Below, piece by piece: positions 46,401-57,539 of a DNA stretch of 64,000 nucleotides (position 1 is the stretch's first letter; every line of letters begins with the position of its first letter). The notes under the pieces are model-generated. The model did not search any database. It had not been told where the DNA came from and worked only from the letters and a program-made list of their open reading frames with translations. The translations under genes and the position numbers were made by a program. Source of the stretch: Halichondria panicea. Taxonomy: Eukaryota; Porifera; Demospongiae; Suberitida; Halichondriidae. The DNA lies in the NCBI RefSeq assembly GCF_963675165.1, contig NC_087380.1, positions 7,001,571-7,065,570 on the forward strand, written 5' to 3'.

Positions 46401-49400
46401 AAAACTTGTATTTAAGCACACGACAAAAAGATATTTTGGAGAGCTATTGCATCAATTAGCGGAATTGGGCAATCTAAATAGGCTCTCAAAGATAGCTACC
46501 CAAACGGTGGAAAATATATTTCGCAAAAAGCTACAGACCTTGTTAAAATGTAGTGTCTAACTCACTCTTGCATGTCTTAGCTTCATGTTGAGGGAGATGT
46601 TGTACACGTCGCCCATGAGGAGGTCTACATCATCCTTGTTCCTACAGTCCATAACCACAGACTGCATGATGGGAGGGAGGCCAAGTCGAGAGGTGTGGGA
46701 GGTGTGGGACAGCCGAGAGATCTCTCCAAACAACTCCTGTGTGGGTGGGGTGGGGGTGGGGGGAGGGACATACATGTACATGTAAGTAACGCTTTTTATA
46801 TTATAATTATACTAATGACCTAGCTATAACATAAAACAACTCCTGTGTGGGTACGTACATGGAAGTATCACTGTTTACACTAAAACACTATATAACAAAC
46901 GTGGTCTGTACACCTCTATTATCGACGGCCAACAATTATCAATAAAAATTCCATGTTTCTGACTAAGAAGCCCTAGACTCTAGCCCCTCCCCCTCACCTC
47001 CTCCCACTTCAGGATGGTGTTGGCGCTGATCCCGGGACGTCGGTCAATGTGAGTGGCCACCAGCACCACTGGGGAGTCAGGGGCACACGCCTGGATTGTC
47101 CGTAGCCATGGAAACACCTGGAGGCAACAATAGACAGCAAGAAGAATCACACACAATTCTTTTAGTCCATCTTGTAGCTCTATGTGCTGCACACTATCCT
47201 AACTCATGGGCCGTCAAAGTTACCTCTCAAAAACACAAAGGCTATAAATAAATCTTTCTTTCAAAAATGGAAGATTTGGGTCCGAAAGCAATCATTAGTC
47301 TAAACACGTACACCTGATATGAGGATGCATAATAAGTAAGTCCAATTGTACAGTATGTTCATGCACAGTATTTACAACATCAACAATAAAAAGCGTATCT
47401 GAGGGTGTTGAGTGTTCCTTATGCACCACTGGTTTCCATATACATGTAAGGAACGCTCAACCCTCAACGCTTTTTGTAAAGATTCTGCAAAACCCTGTAC
47501 AGAACATGTAATTGGGGCCAACTTGCCCTTCACTTCAGCCACTTCTGATTCTACAACATTTCAAAACCTAAAAAGGGCAAGTTGGGTCGTCGCCCGGTTT
47601 CCGTGAAACTTCGTTTCACGGAAACCAGGCGACGCCCCAACTTGATTATGTACTTGAGAAGGAGTATAATGTATTCAAAATTTAGGGAAATTACTAACTG
47701 ATTTGTAAAGAAATAAAGAAAAGTCCCCCAAGAGGGAATCGAACCCACACCTTATCTTATCATGTGATCTACTAAGCCACCGCTCTAACCACTAAGCCAC
47801 ACCTATATATCAATGTTTGTAACGATTTGATACATACATTCGGTTTATTTACAATGTAGGTTTTTTTTTAGGGGGGGGGGCAAGCTCATGCCTGTTCTGT
47901 TGAAAAATGGTTCTGTTGGCCCTATTCTTTCTACACGTACATACCTGTGAGTACAAATACTCTTGCCTGGTGCAAGTTTAGGGTTTAGGCTAAAAAACTA
48001 ACAATCTGGTTTTGCTGTATGGCGTAAGTGCACTTTGCATGTACATACCTGTTTCAATGAGTCCTTGCCCTCTGTGACATTCCATAGACACAAATATACA
48101 GTTCGAAACGTCATGAAGCATTTGTGCACTGATCGATAAATCTCATCGCCAGCAAAATCGACGACGTGAAAGGTAACTTTAGGTTGCTCTCTGCGAGTCT
48201 TCGTCTTTGGTGGATAGTCAAAGGTAGTCTCTTTCATTCTAGCATCAGTCAATTCTCCTTTCGAACTGCCCTTCAAGAATTGCTTGAATAGACTTGTCTT
48301 GCCCGATTCTGGTACGCCCACAAGAACTAGTCGTATATGCCGATAAGGGGTGGAGCCTCGAAGCCGGCAGCGTAGGTAGGCCATGATGACATGCGTTCCC
48401 CTCTGCGCCTCGGAGTGTGGAGGGGAGACCAGCTGATCTGTGTCGAGGTGTAGGACACAGAGGGAGCGACAGTGAGCTAGGTACGGAGTAAGGGTGGTCA
48501 CTCGAGGGAGAGCCTTCATCTCGAGGAGGGTCAGGTTGGGCAGGACACACACCCACTCTGGGATCTAGGGGGATTTGGAATGAATTAAATGCATGTACAG
48601 TTGTTGTAGAGCTAATTACATGAGTGGGCGTGTTAGCAGTTACATGTACTCGTACTCTATGAATGCTGGCAGCACATTACAACATGTACCATAAATATAC
48701 TGATCGTGATCGTGCACAAAATTCCACCAATACAATACTGTACGTACGTATGCAGTACAACTTTTGTGTCAGAATAACTCCAAGACAATGTATTATGTAA
48801 ATTTGTCTATCTCGATCATAGCCAAGCACAATATTCATAATTAGAAGTACATGTACATGTATAATTATATTAGTATAATTTAGTCTTAGTCTATGTATCT
48901 ATAACATAGCTGGCTAACCTGACTGAGTGTGGGGTTGTGACTGATGCTGACTCTACTCAGCGAGCAGGTGCAGGGGTACAGATTGTAGCCGGTCAGGCGC
49001 AGCGTACGCTGGGCAGCTGTTATCAGACTGTGCTGCTCAACTTTCTTTGGAGGATTCTTGTCAATCGTAAAATTCCGATCTTTCTTTCCCTCGAATATCG
49101 AAAACGATTCGTCTGTTAGTCGATTGTATGAAACGTCAATCTCTCTAAGTTTTGGACAATTCCATTTGAGAATGCTCGGGAGCTTCTCCAAGCAATTGTG
49201 AGAAATGTTTAAACTGCAAAGAGTTGGTTCTTGAAACAATTCAACTGGAAGTGAAAGAAGGAGATTGTTTGATAAATTGATGTGAGTGATGCGTTTGTTC
49301 TCGATCCATCCCTTAGGCAACGAAACCAAGGCAACTCCGGACATGACAAAATGTTCATCTTTGGGGCTTTGGTGACAAAATAGTTTGAGTAGATATAAAG

Positions 49401-51434
49401 ATGCATTGGGGTACTTGTCCGCCATTCTGACTATAGTGGACATGGCCATAGTTGTGTCGAGGGTGTAGGCGAAGTTGGCCACCTCTGCCAGTGCACTGAG
49501 TTTTGACGATGGTTTCGATGTGATGAGCTCCATACTAAACATAGAGCGAAGTAGCCATGATACAAGGTTGCTCTCCTTCATCGTGCTAATGAGCAGTTTG
49601 ACCACTTTAAGATGTCCGTCCTGACAAGCCAGCTCAATAAGCTGTGTGTGTGTGGGGGGTGTGGGTGTGTGGGTGGGGGTGGGTGTGTTACAGAATGTAC
49701 ATACGTAGGAGTACATGTACATCACTTTGGAACGGTTATGATTTGTGATAATTATTATTTTCAAAAGTTACTTCTTAACTATAGTCTACACACCACCTCC
49801 TCTCTCACCTTTGACCTCTCTCTATCGCCCAGTGAGCTCAGAATGGGTGTGACAATGATAGTGTCAAACACAGTACCCATGAGCACACCGTCCGTCACTC
49901 TCACTCTCCACAGCTTGGGAGAGAGGCGACCATGCACCAGTCCATTCACCTGATCAGGGCTCCATGGAAACTGTATGTACGGAGGGGAGGAGGAGGAGTG
50001 ATAATTAGACATTGTTTGGAAGTGTCTATGGGATTTAGAAGCCCAAAGGCACTGCCAAGCGTAGCAAAGGTACGGCTTCTGTTAATAATAACTTAGTGTC
50101 TAAACATAATTATGGTGGTATACCTATTGTCGAGAGTAAATGAATCTACTCCTGATATTACAGTATAGCGGGTAATTTCGTGGGCAAGCTGACCTCAGCA
50201 AAAATTGTCCCCAAAAGCGTAGCCGTAACACATGCAATGAAGCAAATCACGAAAATCACCGCTGTTCAAGTTCAACAACAAATTTTTTCCCCACAAAAAT
50301 TACGCGCTATACAATGTATATATTTATATGTAACTACACCACATAGCAACCACAGATAATCTAATCAGAAATCTCTTGTTGTTAGAAACGACAAATTGGG
50401 ACAGCAATGCATTTATTCGGAAGCAACTAAGTCGGTGATGATTCAACAGATGACATTGACATCTACAGTACGTGTACATACATGTTATACATGTACGTAC
50501 GTCTGCTGGTTTATCGGAGTGTGGCTTGAAGGCGTCTTCAAAATGGTTCTCAATGACAGAGATGGTGGGTAGAGGCTCAGTGGAGTAGGCTTCGTGAATT
50601 ATGTCCACACAAGACTGAGCCAGTACAATGCTCTCCTGCCGTGGGAACAGGTAAGGTATATAGTAAACACTGCATCAAACAATACCTTTACACGTGGGCA
50701 TTGCTTGGAATGCTGTTTAGGGTAACTAGACCTTCTTGACAGTCATACTAATTATTCTGAATGCACAGGTGTACAAGTGTGGGCGTATACCGAATCTTTT
50801 AAAATCCTATAATATTATTATTATTGCCGATAATAATTATGAACTTACAGTGAAAGCATATTTGGACATATTTACCAACAGTGGAATTACTGAGCATAGC
50901 TTTGCAGTCATTAACTGAAGCTGGTATACAAAGCGAACTATTCAAAGCTCTCAAAACTATGCATTCAATAAGAGGGCCATTGCATAAACACGGCTTTGTT
51001 CATTTAAGATAGTAAAATAACAAATAGCTCTAGGTAACTAGGGGTACCTGGGTGTCAGGGCGATACATGACCACAAATGAGGTATGCCGATAGACATCTG
51101 GTTTGGAGTTACGTATGGACGCCAGCACACTATTAGAGCACTCTTGCTGTGTGTGTGTGGTGTGGGTGTGTGTGTGAGGGGGAGTGGGTGGGTAAGCAAG
51201 TGTGGGTGTGGCTGAGCAGGAGAGGGTATGCGTTAGGCCTTGGGCTGACATGACATAACAGATCACACAGTGCAGGCAGGAGGAGCTCACCTGTATTCTC
51301 ACATGAACATCAGCAATCTCAGAAAGAACTCTAGAATGGGACGATTCAAACCATTGCTTCTTGAGGGTCGTCTTTCCTGACCTCTCACTACCAAACAGGT
51401 GAACTGTGAGGAATGGACGAGGAGGAGCTTCCAT
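40443..51434 (-). CDS. LRRK: LRRK-type Roco protein kinase (ANK-LRR-Roc-COR-kinase-WD-like)
   Basis: Fifteen exons: 51291-51434, 51048-51146, 50501-50635, 49809-49970, 48919-49641, 48049-48564, 46998-47117, 46566-46736, 44632-46320, 43970-44245, 43412-43556, 43041-43126, 42007-42801, 41270-41541, 40443-40743. They sum to 5634 nt, 1877 residues, in frame. Order: a P-loop GSERSGKTT at 15-23; an ankyrin-like stretch around LIELACQDGHLKVVKLL; leucine-rich repeats; Roc GTPase with VGVPESGKTS (504-512), DFAGDE and THID; a COR domain over exon 9; then the kinase with glycine loop LGGGGFGK, AIK lysine (about 1267), HRDIKPGN, DYG instead of DFG (as in LRRK proteins) and YMAPEL. The C-terminal 450 residues form the WD-like region. 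The ankyrin repeats and total length favour LRRK1 over LRRK2. Membrane and endolysosomal trafficking roles are family knowledge. An upstream acceptor-like site leaves a further 5' exon possible. Confidence 0.92.
47588..47634. repeat. 22 bp hairpin with 3 bp loop
   Basis: CGTCGCC(C/T)GGTTTCCGTGAAAC is mirrored around TTC, with one mismatch. It lies in an LRRK-gene intron, next to AAGGGCAAGTTGG and its reverse at 47519. Confidence 0.8.
47700..47812 (-). mobile_element. tRNA-derived SINE head (pol III A and B boxes)
   Basis: On the minus strand TGGCTTAGTGGTTAGAGC resembles an A box and GGGTTCGATTCCC is a B box at normal spacing. The acceptor ends do not pair and no CCA site follows, so this is tRNA-like rather than a working tRNA. 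It lies in an LRRK-gene intron, with a T-rich tail after CTTGGGGGAC. Confidence 0.55.
50162..50314. mobile_element. CCGTATAGC-family MITE, diverged
   Basis: CAGTATAGCGGGTAATTTCG at the left and AAAAATTACGCGCTATAC at the right, in the intron between exons 3 and 4 of the LRRK-type gene. Confidence 0.75.
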
Positions 51435-51730
51435 GACTGACCAATCTAGATCTGTGGGATGTGGTAATAACAAGCTGTACTATACTAGAGCTAGCTAGCT
51501 AGCTGTAGTTGCTATCTTCCTTGCTTGGTATGTCTTGTTATCTCAATGCTTGGGAGTGGGTGTGTCTGCTAAGAAAGTATACATAGTAGACAAGGCCGAT
51601 GTTTGCTAATGCAAACTGGAGACCACGCCCTTTCTTCCCACAATGCAGCTAGCAGGAAACAGATAGCTAGCGTGTGAAAGCTAGCTAGCTGAAGCTTAAC
51701 CGCGCTTAGAGAGGATTCATAGAGCTCGAG
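51435..51730. promoter_or_regulatory. Shared upstream region of LRRK-type gene and TMEM104 copy 1
   Basis: The two start codons face away from each other with 296 bp between, so both promoters must overlap here unless an upstream LRRK exon exists. It contains several AGCTAGCT runs, with no clear TATA box. Bidirectional promoter activity is inferred. Confidence 0.5.
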
Positions 51731-53682
51731 ATGGGGCTCGAGAAGATTAAGGAGCTCTGGAGCAACTATAACAAGCCAACTGGCCCCAAGACAATCCACA
51801 TCTTCTGTGGATTCTTCTTCATTGTCAACTTCTGTCTGGGCACTGGATTTCTGGGCATTCCTTATTCTTTCTACTACAGTGGCTATGTGGCTGCCATCCC
51901 CACACTGCTGGTCATCTCATGTGTCAGCTGGATCAATGCCACCTACATTGTCGAGTGCATGTCAAGAGCTCAGGTATGTTAGTACATGGCTAGTCTATGT
52001 ACGTGCATGTAGGGGAGTCAGATCATGAGGCTTATACAGCACCGGATGTGGAATTTTTGTTACTTTTCCTTTGCTAATCCGAATCCCTCCCTTCCATAAT
52101 GACATCCGGTGCTGTATATGCCACTTGTCTGGGGAGTCTACTGTACGTACGTGTACTGTACTTGTATGTAGGGGGGTGGTCTAATGTACGTGTATGTAGG
52201 GGGGTGGTCTACTGTACGTGTATCTAGAGGGTCGGGTGGGTTGATGGATGGTATGCATTTAGTTTCGTTCCGTAACCATGTCCTCACACTAATACACTAA
52301 CTTCTCTTGTTGTCTGGGCATTGTCCTATTGTCCAGTGTGTGTGTGCATGTGTTGGTGAGCATAAGGTTGGCATCTGTTATAAACAAATCAATACTGTTG
52401 TTTCAACCATCTCACCATGTACGCACACACACAGGCTTTGGAAACTCACCAAAAGTTTTCATCAAACACGAGTGATTCTGAGAGTGAACTAGACGATAAA
52501 AGCTCATCAAAAGCTCCTCTTTGCCAAACAACAACCACTCACCCCAACTTTGAAATCACGGTAAAACGAAAGTTTGAACAGACGGAGATGTGTGATATTT
52601 TCTTCAACAAATGGGTCAAGTACTTCTACCTGGCTGTATTAGCCGTCTATACTTTCCTAGCGATGTGGACTTTCTGCACTGTGGCCGGATCTGCCTGGGC
52701 TATTAATATCCCGTTCAACACGAGCACAATCAAACAATGTGTCGAGGATGACTTCCTACACACTGTGATTCCAGCAGCCCCCTGTCTCAATGCCTACTAC
52801 GTGAGTCTAGCTATATTCGGCCTTCTTGCTACTCTTTTGTCTCTACTGGATCTGAGCGAGCAGGCTCTTGTGCAAATGTTTCTTGGTCTGTTGCGCTTCA
52901 TCACGGTCGGTGCAATTGTCATTTACTGCATCGTCAAGTTGGCTGAAGGTGGTAGCAAATGTTTGGAGGCGAGTGCTGTCAATCAGAGTGACTTTTTACA
53001 TCACAGAAATGTAACACTGGCTCCCTCTATGAGCCAATTTGTGTTGAAATTTGATGCTTTTGGGTGGTTGACTGCCATCCCTGTGTTTACCTATGCGTTC
53101 ATTCTGCACTCTGGAATACCTTCGCTCACACACCCTATTCGACAAAAGAAATATCTTCGTTGGTTGCTACTGGCAATGTTTGTGACAGCTGGTATCTCCT
53201 ATTTTAGTCTGGGGATTGTAGTCCCTCTGTGGTTCAAGTCTGACATTCAGGAGACCTGCACTCTTAACTGGGTGAGTGAGTGTGCGTGTGTGTGTATCAG
53301 CATTATACTGTGTAGCTATCCATAGCAACCCTCTAAAGGTGGGAAATAAGTGTTAGCTGTAATTTAAGCAATTGTGGCTTGCATATTATGGTCATATTTT
53401 TCTTGGAACATAATGATCTTGTATAAATTCTTGTACTAATGGAACTACAAGTGTTTAATAGGCCGCTTCAAAAAATTATAAAAATGTAGCACTCTCTTGA
53501 CTACGTGCTACATGTGAATACACTACATGTACATGTGTGTCATTAGCGCATTGTTTCCTAGTGTTCTTTGTTGCCTATTACGATGCTTCCTTGTTTGTGG
53601 TGCACACATGCTGAACATAAATTGTCTTTTAATGGACTTCGCTTCCTATAGCTTCCCTATACTTTTGCGAAGACTCGATCAC

Positions 53683-53728
<46 letters not shown>

Positions 53729-54408
53729 GTGAGCTGACCAAACCTCCTGCCTCAATCCAGCTACGATTTCTCTCCTATTACATCATTCTGTTCCCTTCTT
53801 TGGATGTCTTGTCAGCATTCCCTCTCTGTGTCCACACTGTTGTCAACAACCTCTATATCATCATCACTGGCAAGGACACCTCCAAAAGACCAACCCATCG
53901 TTTCGCTAAACACGATTGGCTACTTCGCCTCATCATGAGACTGATTGCAGCTGTTCTTCCAGTACTGGCAGCTTTTGGCGTAGCCAATTTGATCTATGTG
54001 CTGAAATACGCTGGATTGTTTGGTTTTATTGTCTGCTTTGGATTTCCAACTGCTCTACAGCTGCGCTCCATTTATGTGTGCAAGAAGAGGTTTGCTCACA
54101 TTCTTGTCAGTGTTGGTGGCGGCGAGGATAAAGCCAGTCAAGAGAAAGGTGGAGAATTGAGCGGAGTTCTCTCGAGTAATGAAAAGGCTCCCCTGATGTC
54201 TATTCTGGAGCTGGACGGGAAGGACGAGCGTGCATTGTACATGACTCCCTATTCAAGCAAACTGTTTAGTCATCCCATTACTGTTGTGATCGTGGGGCTG
54301 CTAGGAGCGCTGATCTTTGTGCTCACATTTGTTAGCTTATTTGTTCACCCCAAGACTGAGGTGTGTTATAGCGATATTTCTGATCCCAGGCTTTTCGATG
54401 AATTGTAA
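51731..54408 (+). CDS. TMEM104: TMEM104-like amino acid transporter family protein, copy 1
   Basis: Three exons, 51731-51973, 52435-53271 and 53728-54408, all joined in phase 0, give 586 residues. It matches the TMEM104 branch of the amino acid/auxin permease superfamily. The first helices are FFFIVNFCLGTGFLGIPYSF and VAAIPTLLVISCVSW; a cytosolic loop ends FEITVKRKFEQTEMCDIFF; later landmarks are GIPSLTHPIRQK, ETCTLNW and LFPSLDVLSAFP. About eleven membrane helices are expected. Possible N-glycosylation sites lie in the NTSTIKQC segment between helices. Human TMEM104 has no settled substrate, so transport of amino acids is inferred from the superfamily. Both acceptors are preceded by CA repeats. 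This is the first of four tandem paralogues and is divergent from the LRRK-type gene. Confidence 0.9.
52033..52118. mobile_element. 86 bp palindromic MITE
   Basis: TATACAGCACCGGATGT at the left is mirrored by ACATCCGGTGCTGTATA at the right. It lies in intron 1 of TMEM104 copy 1. Confidence 0.8.
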
Positions 54409-54726
54409 TTATTCAGTCATTCCATCAATTCAGTGTGTTTATTTTGTGCATTCAATTTTATAAAGTATCATTGTTTTTGTCTGATATACATTTTAGAGAA
54501 CGTAATTGTTCGATTCACATACAATACTTACATGGAACAAATTGCACAGAAGAAATTTAATGGCCGAGTGCATTTATATTGGACACTTGGTTGGCCTCAT
54601 GTTTGACCGCGGCTAATTCGCGTCCAATTAGTTACCTGTATTATGGTGGGTGTGTCTACAGTTCAAGGGGGCGTGGCCAGTACATCGATAGAAGTGTGCT
54701 AGCTGAATAATTAACTAGACTGTAAG
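54409..54726. other. Spacer between TMEM104 copies 1 and 2
   Basis: It holds the 3' end of copy 1 and the promoter of copy 2. GTGCTAGCTG lies about 30 bp before the start codon. No further element is seen. Confidence 0.5.
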
Positions 54727-56602
54727 ATGGGATCTGGACAAGGGAAGAGTCGAGACGAAGAACCAGATGCCCCCAAGACTGTGCATATAGGCTTGGGATT
54801 TTTTTTCATTGTCAACTTCTGTCTAGGCACTGGATTTCTGGGCATTCCTTATTCTTTCTACTACAGTGGCTATGTAGCTGCCATCCCCTCACTGCTGGTC
54901 ATCTCATTTGTCAGCTGGGTCAATGCCACCTACATTGTGGAGTGCATGGCAAGAGCTCAGGTATGTTAGTACACGGGTAGTTAGTCTACTGTACGTGTAC
55001 GTATTAATAGGCACAGCGCAGGCGTTTAATAGGTGGGTGGATTGTAGTTGGGCGGAGCCCGACCGTCCCTGACGGGAGGTCGGGTTTCAAGCCTATGTCA
55101 GGATGTCTTGCTGGATGTGATAGCTATGAATAAGCTATGAATATTATTATTCTGAAGTGGGTGTTAACCAATTTTACTATGATTTTACCTTGCTTGCGGT
55201 TGCAACCCGACGTGACACTGACCACATTAGAAATGCTGCAATCTGATTGGGCTGCAACTTTAGTTGCAGCAAAGACAAATCCCAGATAAGCTTGAAACCC
55301 TACCTCCCGACAGGGACGGTCCAACTAGGTGGATTGGTGATTGTATTTATACTAAAAGCTATACTGTAAGGTCGTGGTACACTCCTGAATAGGATAATTA
55401 TGATAAGTAAGTAAATTGTGTGCTGGTCTCGATCAATGAACGTATTGAACTAATCTCCCACCCACCCCCCCCACACACACACACCCACACACACACACAC
55501 ATACACGCAGGCACTGGAAACCCTCGAAGTATCGAATCAAATTAATTATGATTCCAAAATTGTATCAGAAGGAAAAAGTTTATCTTCACCTCCGAGAGAC
55601 ATTGACAATTCTATCAAGCACCCAAAGTTTGAGATTACAATTTACAGAAAATTCGAGCAAGTTGAAATGTGTGAGATGTTTTACGGCAAATGGATGAAAT
55701 ACGTCTATCTTGTTATTTTCACGATCTATTCGTTCCTTGCACTGTGGTCTTTCTCGACCGTGGGTGGGTCAGCCTGGGCTAGTAACATCCCCTTCAATAC
55801 TAGCACCATACAGCAGTGTGGAGAGACCGACTTCCAACATGATGCCCTACCCTCAAAGTTTGAGTGTCAAAATGCTTATCATCTCTCACTGTCTATATTT
55901 GGTGTGATTGTTATTCTACTCTCGCTCTTGGATCTCAAGGAGCAAGCTATCGTGCAGATGATTTTGGGTCTACTTAGATTCGTCACTGTGGGTGCAATCA
56001 TACTTTACTGTCTGGTTAATCTTATCCAATATAAATTCAGCAACAAGTGTCTGGTGGATGCTATACCGAGTGTCAATGAGACCCCTTTGTTAACGAATGC
56101 CTCGCATATATCTTCGGTTAGAATCTTTGATGGTTTTGGCTGGTTGTCTGCTATACCTGTGTTCACCTACGCCTTCATTCTTCATCAAGGGATACCATCT
56201 CTGACTCATCCCATTCGACAAAAGCAGTACATGCGTTGGTTGATAATTGCCATGTTTCTGACAGCTGGTGTCTGCTACTTTAGTCTGGGCATCATTGTGT
56301 CTCTGTGGTTTAATGCAGATGTCCAGGAAACCTGTACTCTTAACTGGGTGAGTTATGTGTCCATTGTCTGTTTTTAGCATTTGTGGTCATACTGTACACA
56401 CATGCATTGTAATACTTCACTCTTAATCTTGGCGTTAATCTTTATGATGCAATAAACACCTGTGATACAATCACCTTATATCCACTACTAGAGGAGGTCC
56501 AACACAAGTACCTCGATTAGGCTAAAATTGAGTCACATGATTTTGCACGTGACCAAATCTAATCGAGGTACTCGTTGTACCTCCTCTGATCCACCACACA
56601 CA

Positions 56603-56635
<33 letters not shown>

Positions 56636-57308
56636 ACAGGGAGAGTTTACGGGGCCATCTTCATCGATCCAGCTACGAATCCTCTCCTATTACATCGTTC
56701 TCTTTCCCTCTCTGGATGTCCTGTCAGCATATCCTCTGCTCGTACATACAATTGTGGTCAACGTCTACATGATTATTACCGGGAGTGACACATCCAAAAA
56801 ACCAGCTCACAGATTTGCTAAATACGATCGACTACTTCGTCTCAGTTTGCGATTCTTTGCTGCTTTAATTCCAATTTTGGTAGCTTTTGGTGTTGCTAAC
56901 TTAATCATTGTACTTAAATTCGCTGGACTGTTTGGTTTCGCTATTTGCTTTGGATTTCCGACTGCTCTACAGCTTCGCTCCATCTATGTATGCAAAAATA
57001 GGTTTGCAGCTTCCCTTGTAGATATGATTGGCAATGAAAGCCCTGCTGCTATGAGAAAGAAGCAGTCTCATGAGGAGACCACTCCGTTGCTATCGATTCA
57101 ACAGCATCAGCTGCAGGACCCCAGGGCACTGTACATGACTCCATATTCTAGCAAACTGTTTAGTCATCCCATAGCTGTGTGTGTGATCGGTGTGTTGGGA
57201 GTCGTGGTATTTATTCTTACTTTTATCAGTCTATTTGTGCCTCAGCATACCGAAGTCTGTTATGCAGGACTAGAAGAAAGACTGTTCGACGATCGATTAT
57301 TGACATAA
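54727..57308 (+). CDS. TMEM104: TMEM104-like transporter, copy 2
   Basis: Exons 54727-54960, 55511-56347 and 56640-57308 join in phase 0 to 579 residues. The first-helix block is nearly identical to copy 1 (FFFIVNFCLGTGFLGIPYSF). The central exon keeps FEITIYRKFEQVEMCEMFYGKW, PSLTHPIRQKQYMRW and ETCTLNW; the last exon keeps LQLRSIYVCKNRF and ALYMTPYSSKLFSHP. The N-terminus GSGQGKSRDEEPDAPKTV differs from the other copies; a second-position glycine could allow myristoylation (speculative). Intron 1 carries a 259 bp MITE and intron 2 a 98 bp palindromic MITE plus a CA run at the acceptor. Confidence 0.9.
55062..55320. mobile_element. 259 bp MITE with ACCGTCCCTG ends
   Basis: The left end ACCGTCCCTGACGGGAGGTC and the right end are inverted repeats of about 30 bp with two mismatches, both reaching GGGTTTCAAGC. 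It lies in intron 1 of TMEM104 copy 2. Confidence 0.8.
56490..56587. mobile_element. 98 bp palindromic MITE with AGAGGAGGT ends
   Basis: AGAGGAGGTCCAACAC...GTACCTCGATTAG is mirrored by CTAATCGAGGTAC...GTACCTCCTCT. It lies in intron 2 of TMEM104 copy 2. It shares its terminal nine bases with the foldback element 10738-11317. Confidence 0.8.
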
Positions 57309-57539
57309 ATTATTGTGACATAATTTTGTGACTGAAATTATAATTATATTCATGAACCTATGTTTGTCCAACTTTTTTCTATTGTAACGCTAGAAAAAAA
57401 GGGGGAGGGGTGAATGTGAATATAAACATCCTAGCAAAAATTCAGTAATTAATGCAGTCTAAGCTAGCTAGCCATATATGTATATTTAAAAAGAGCTACA
57501 AACTTTCTCTATGATATAGCTAGCTAGCTGTACACAAGA

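Noticed and set aside
47700-47812. Functional tRNA gene
   Set aside because: A and B boxes are present, but the two ends do not pair into an acceptor stem, and the anticodon arm cannot be drawn convincingly.
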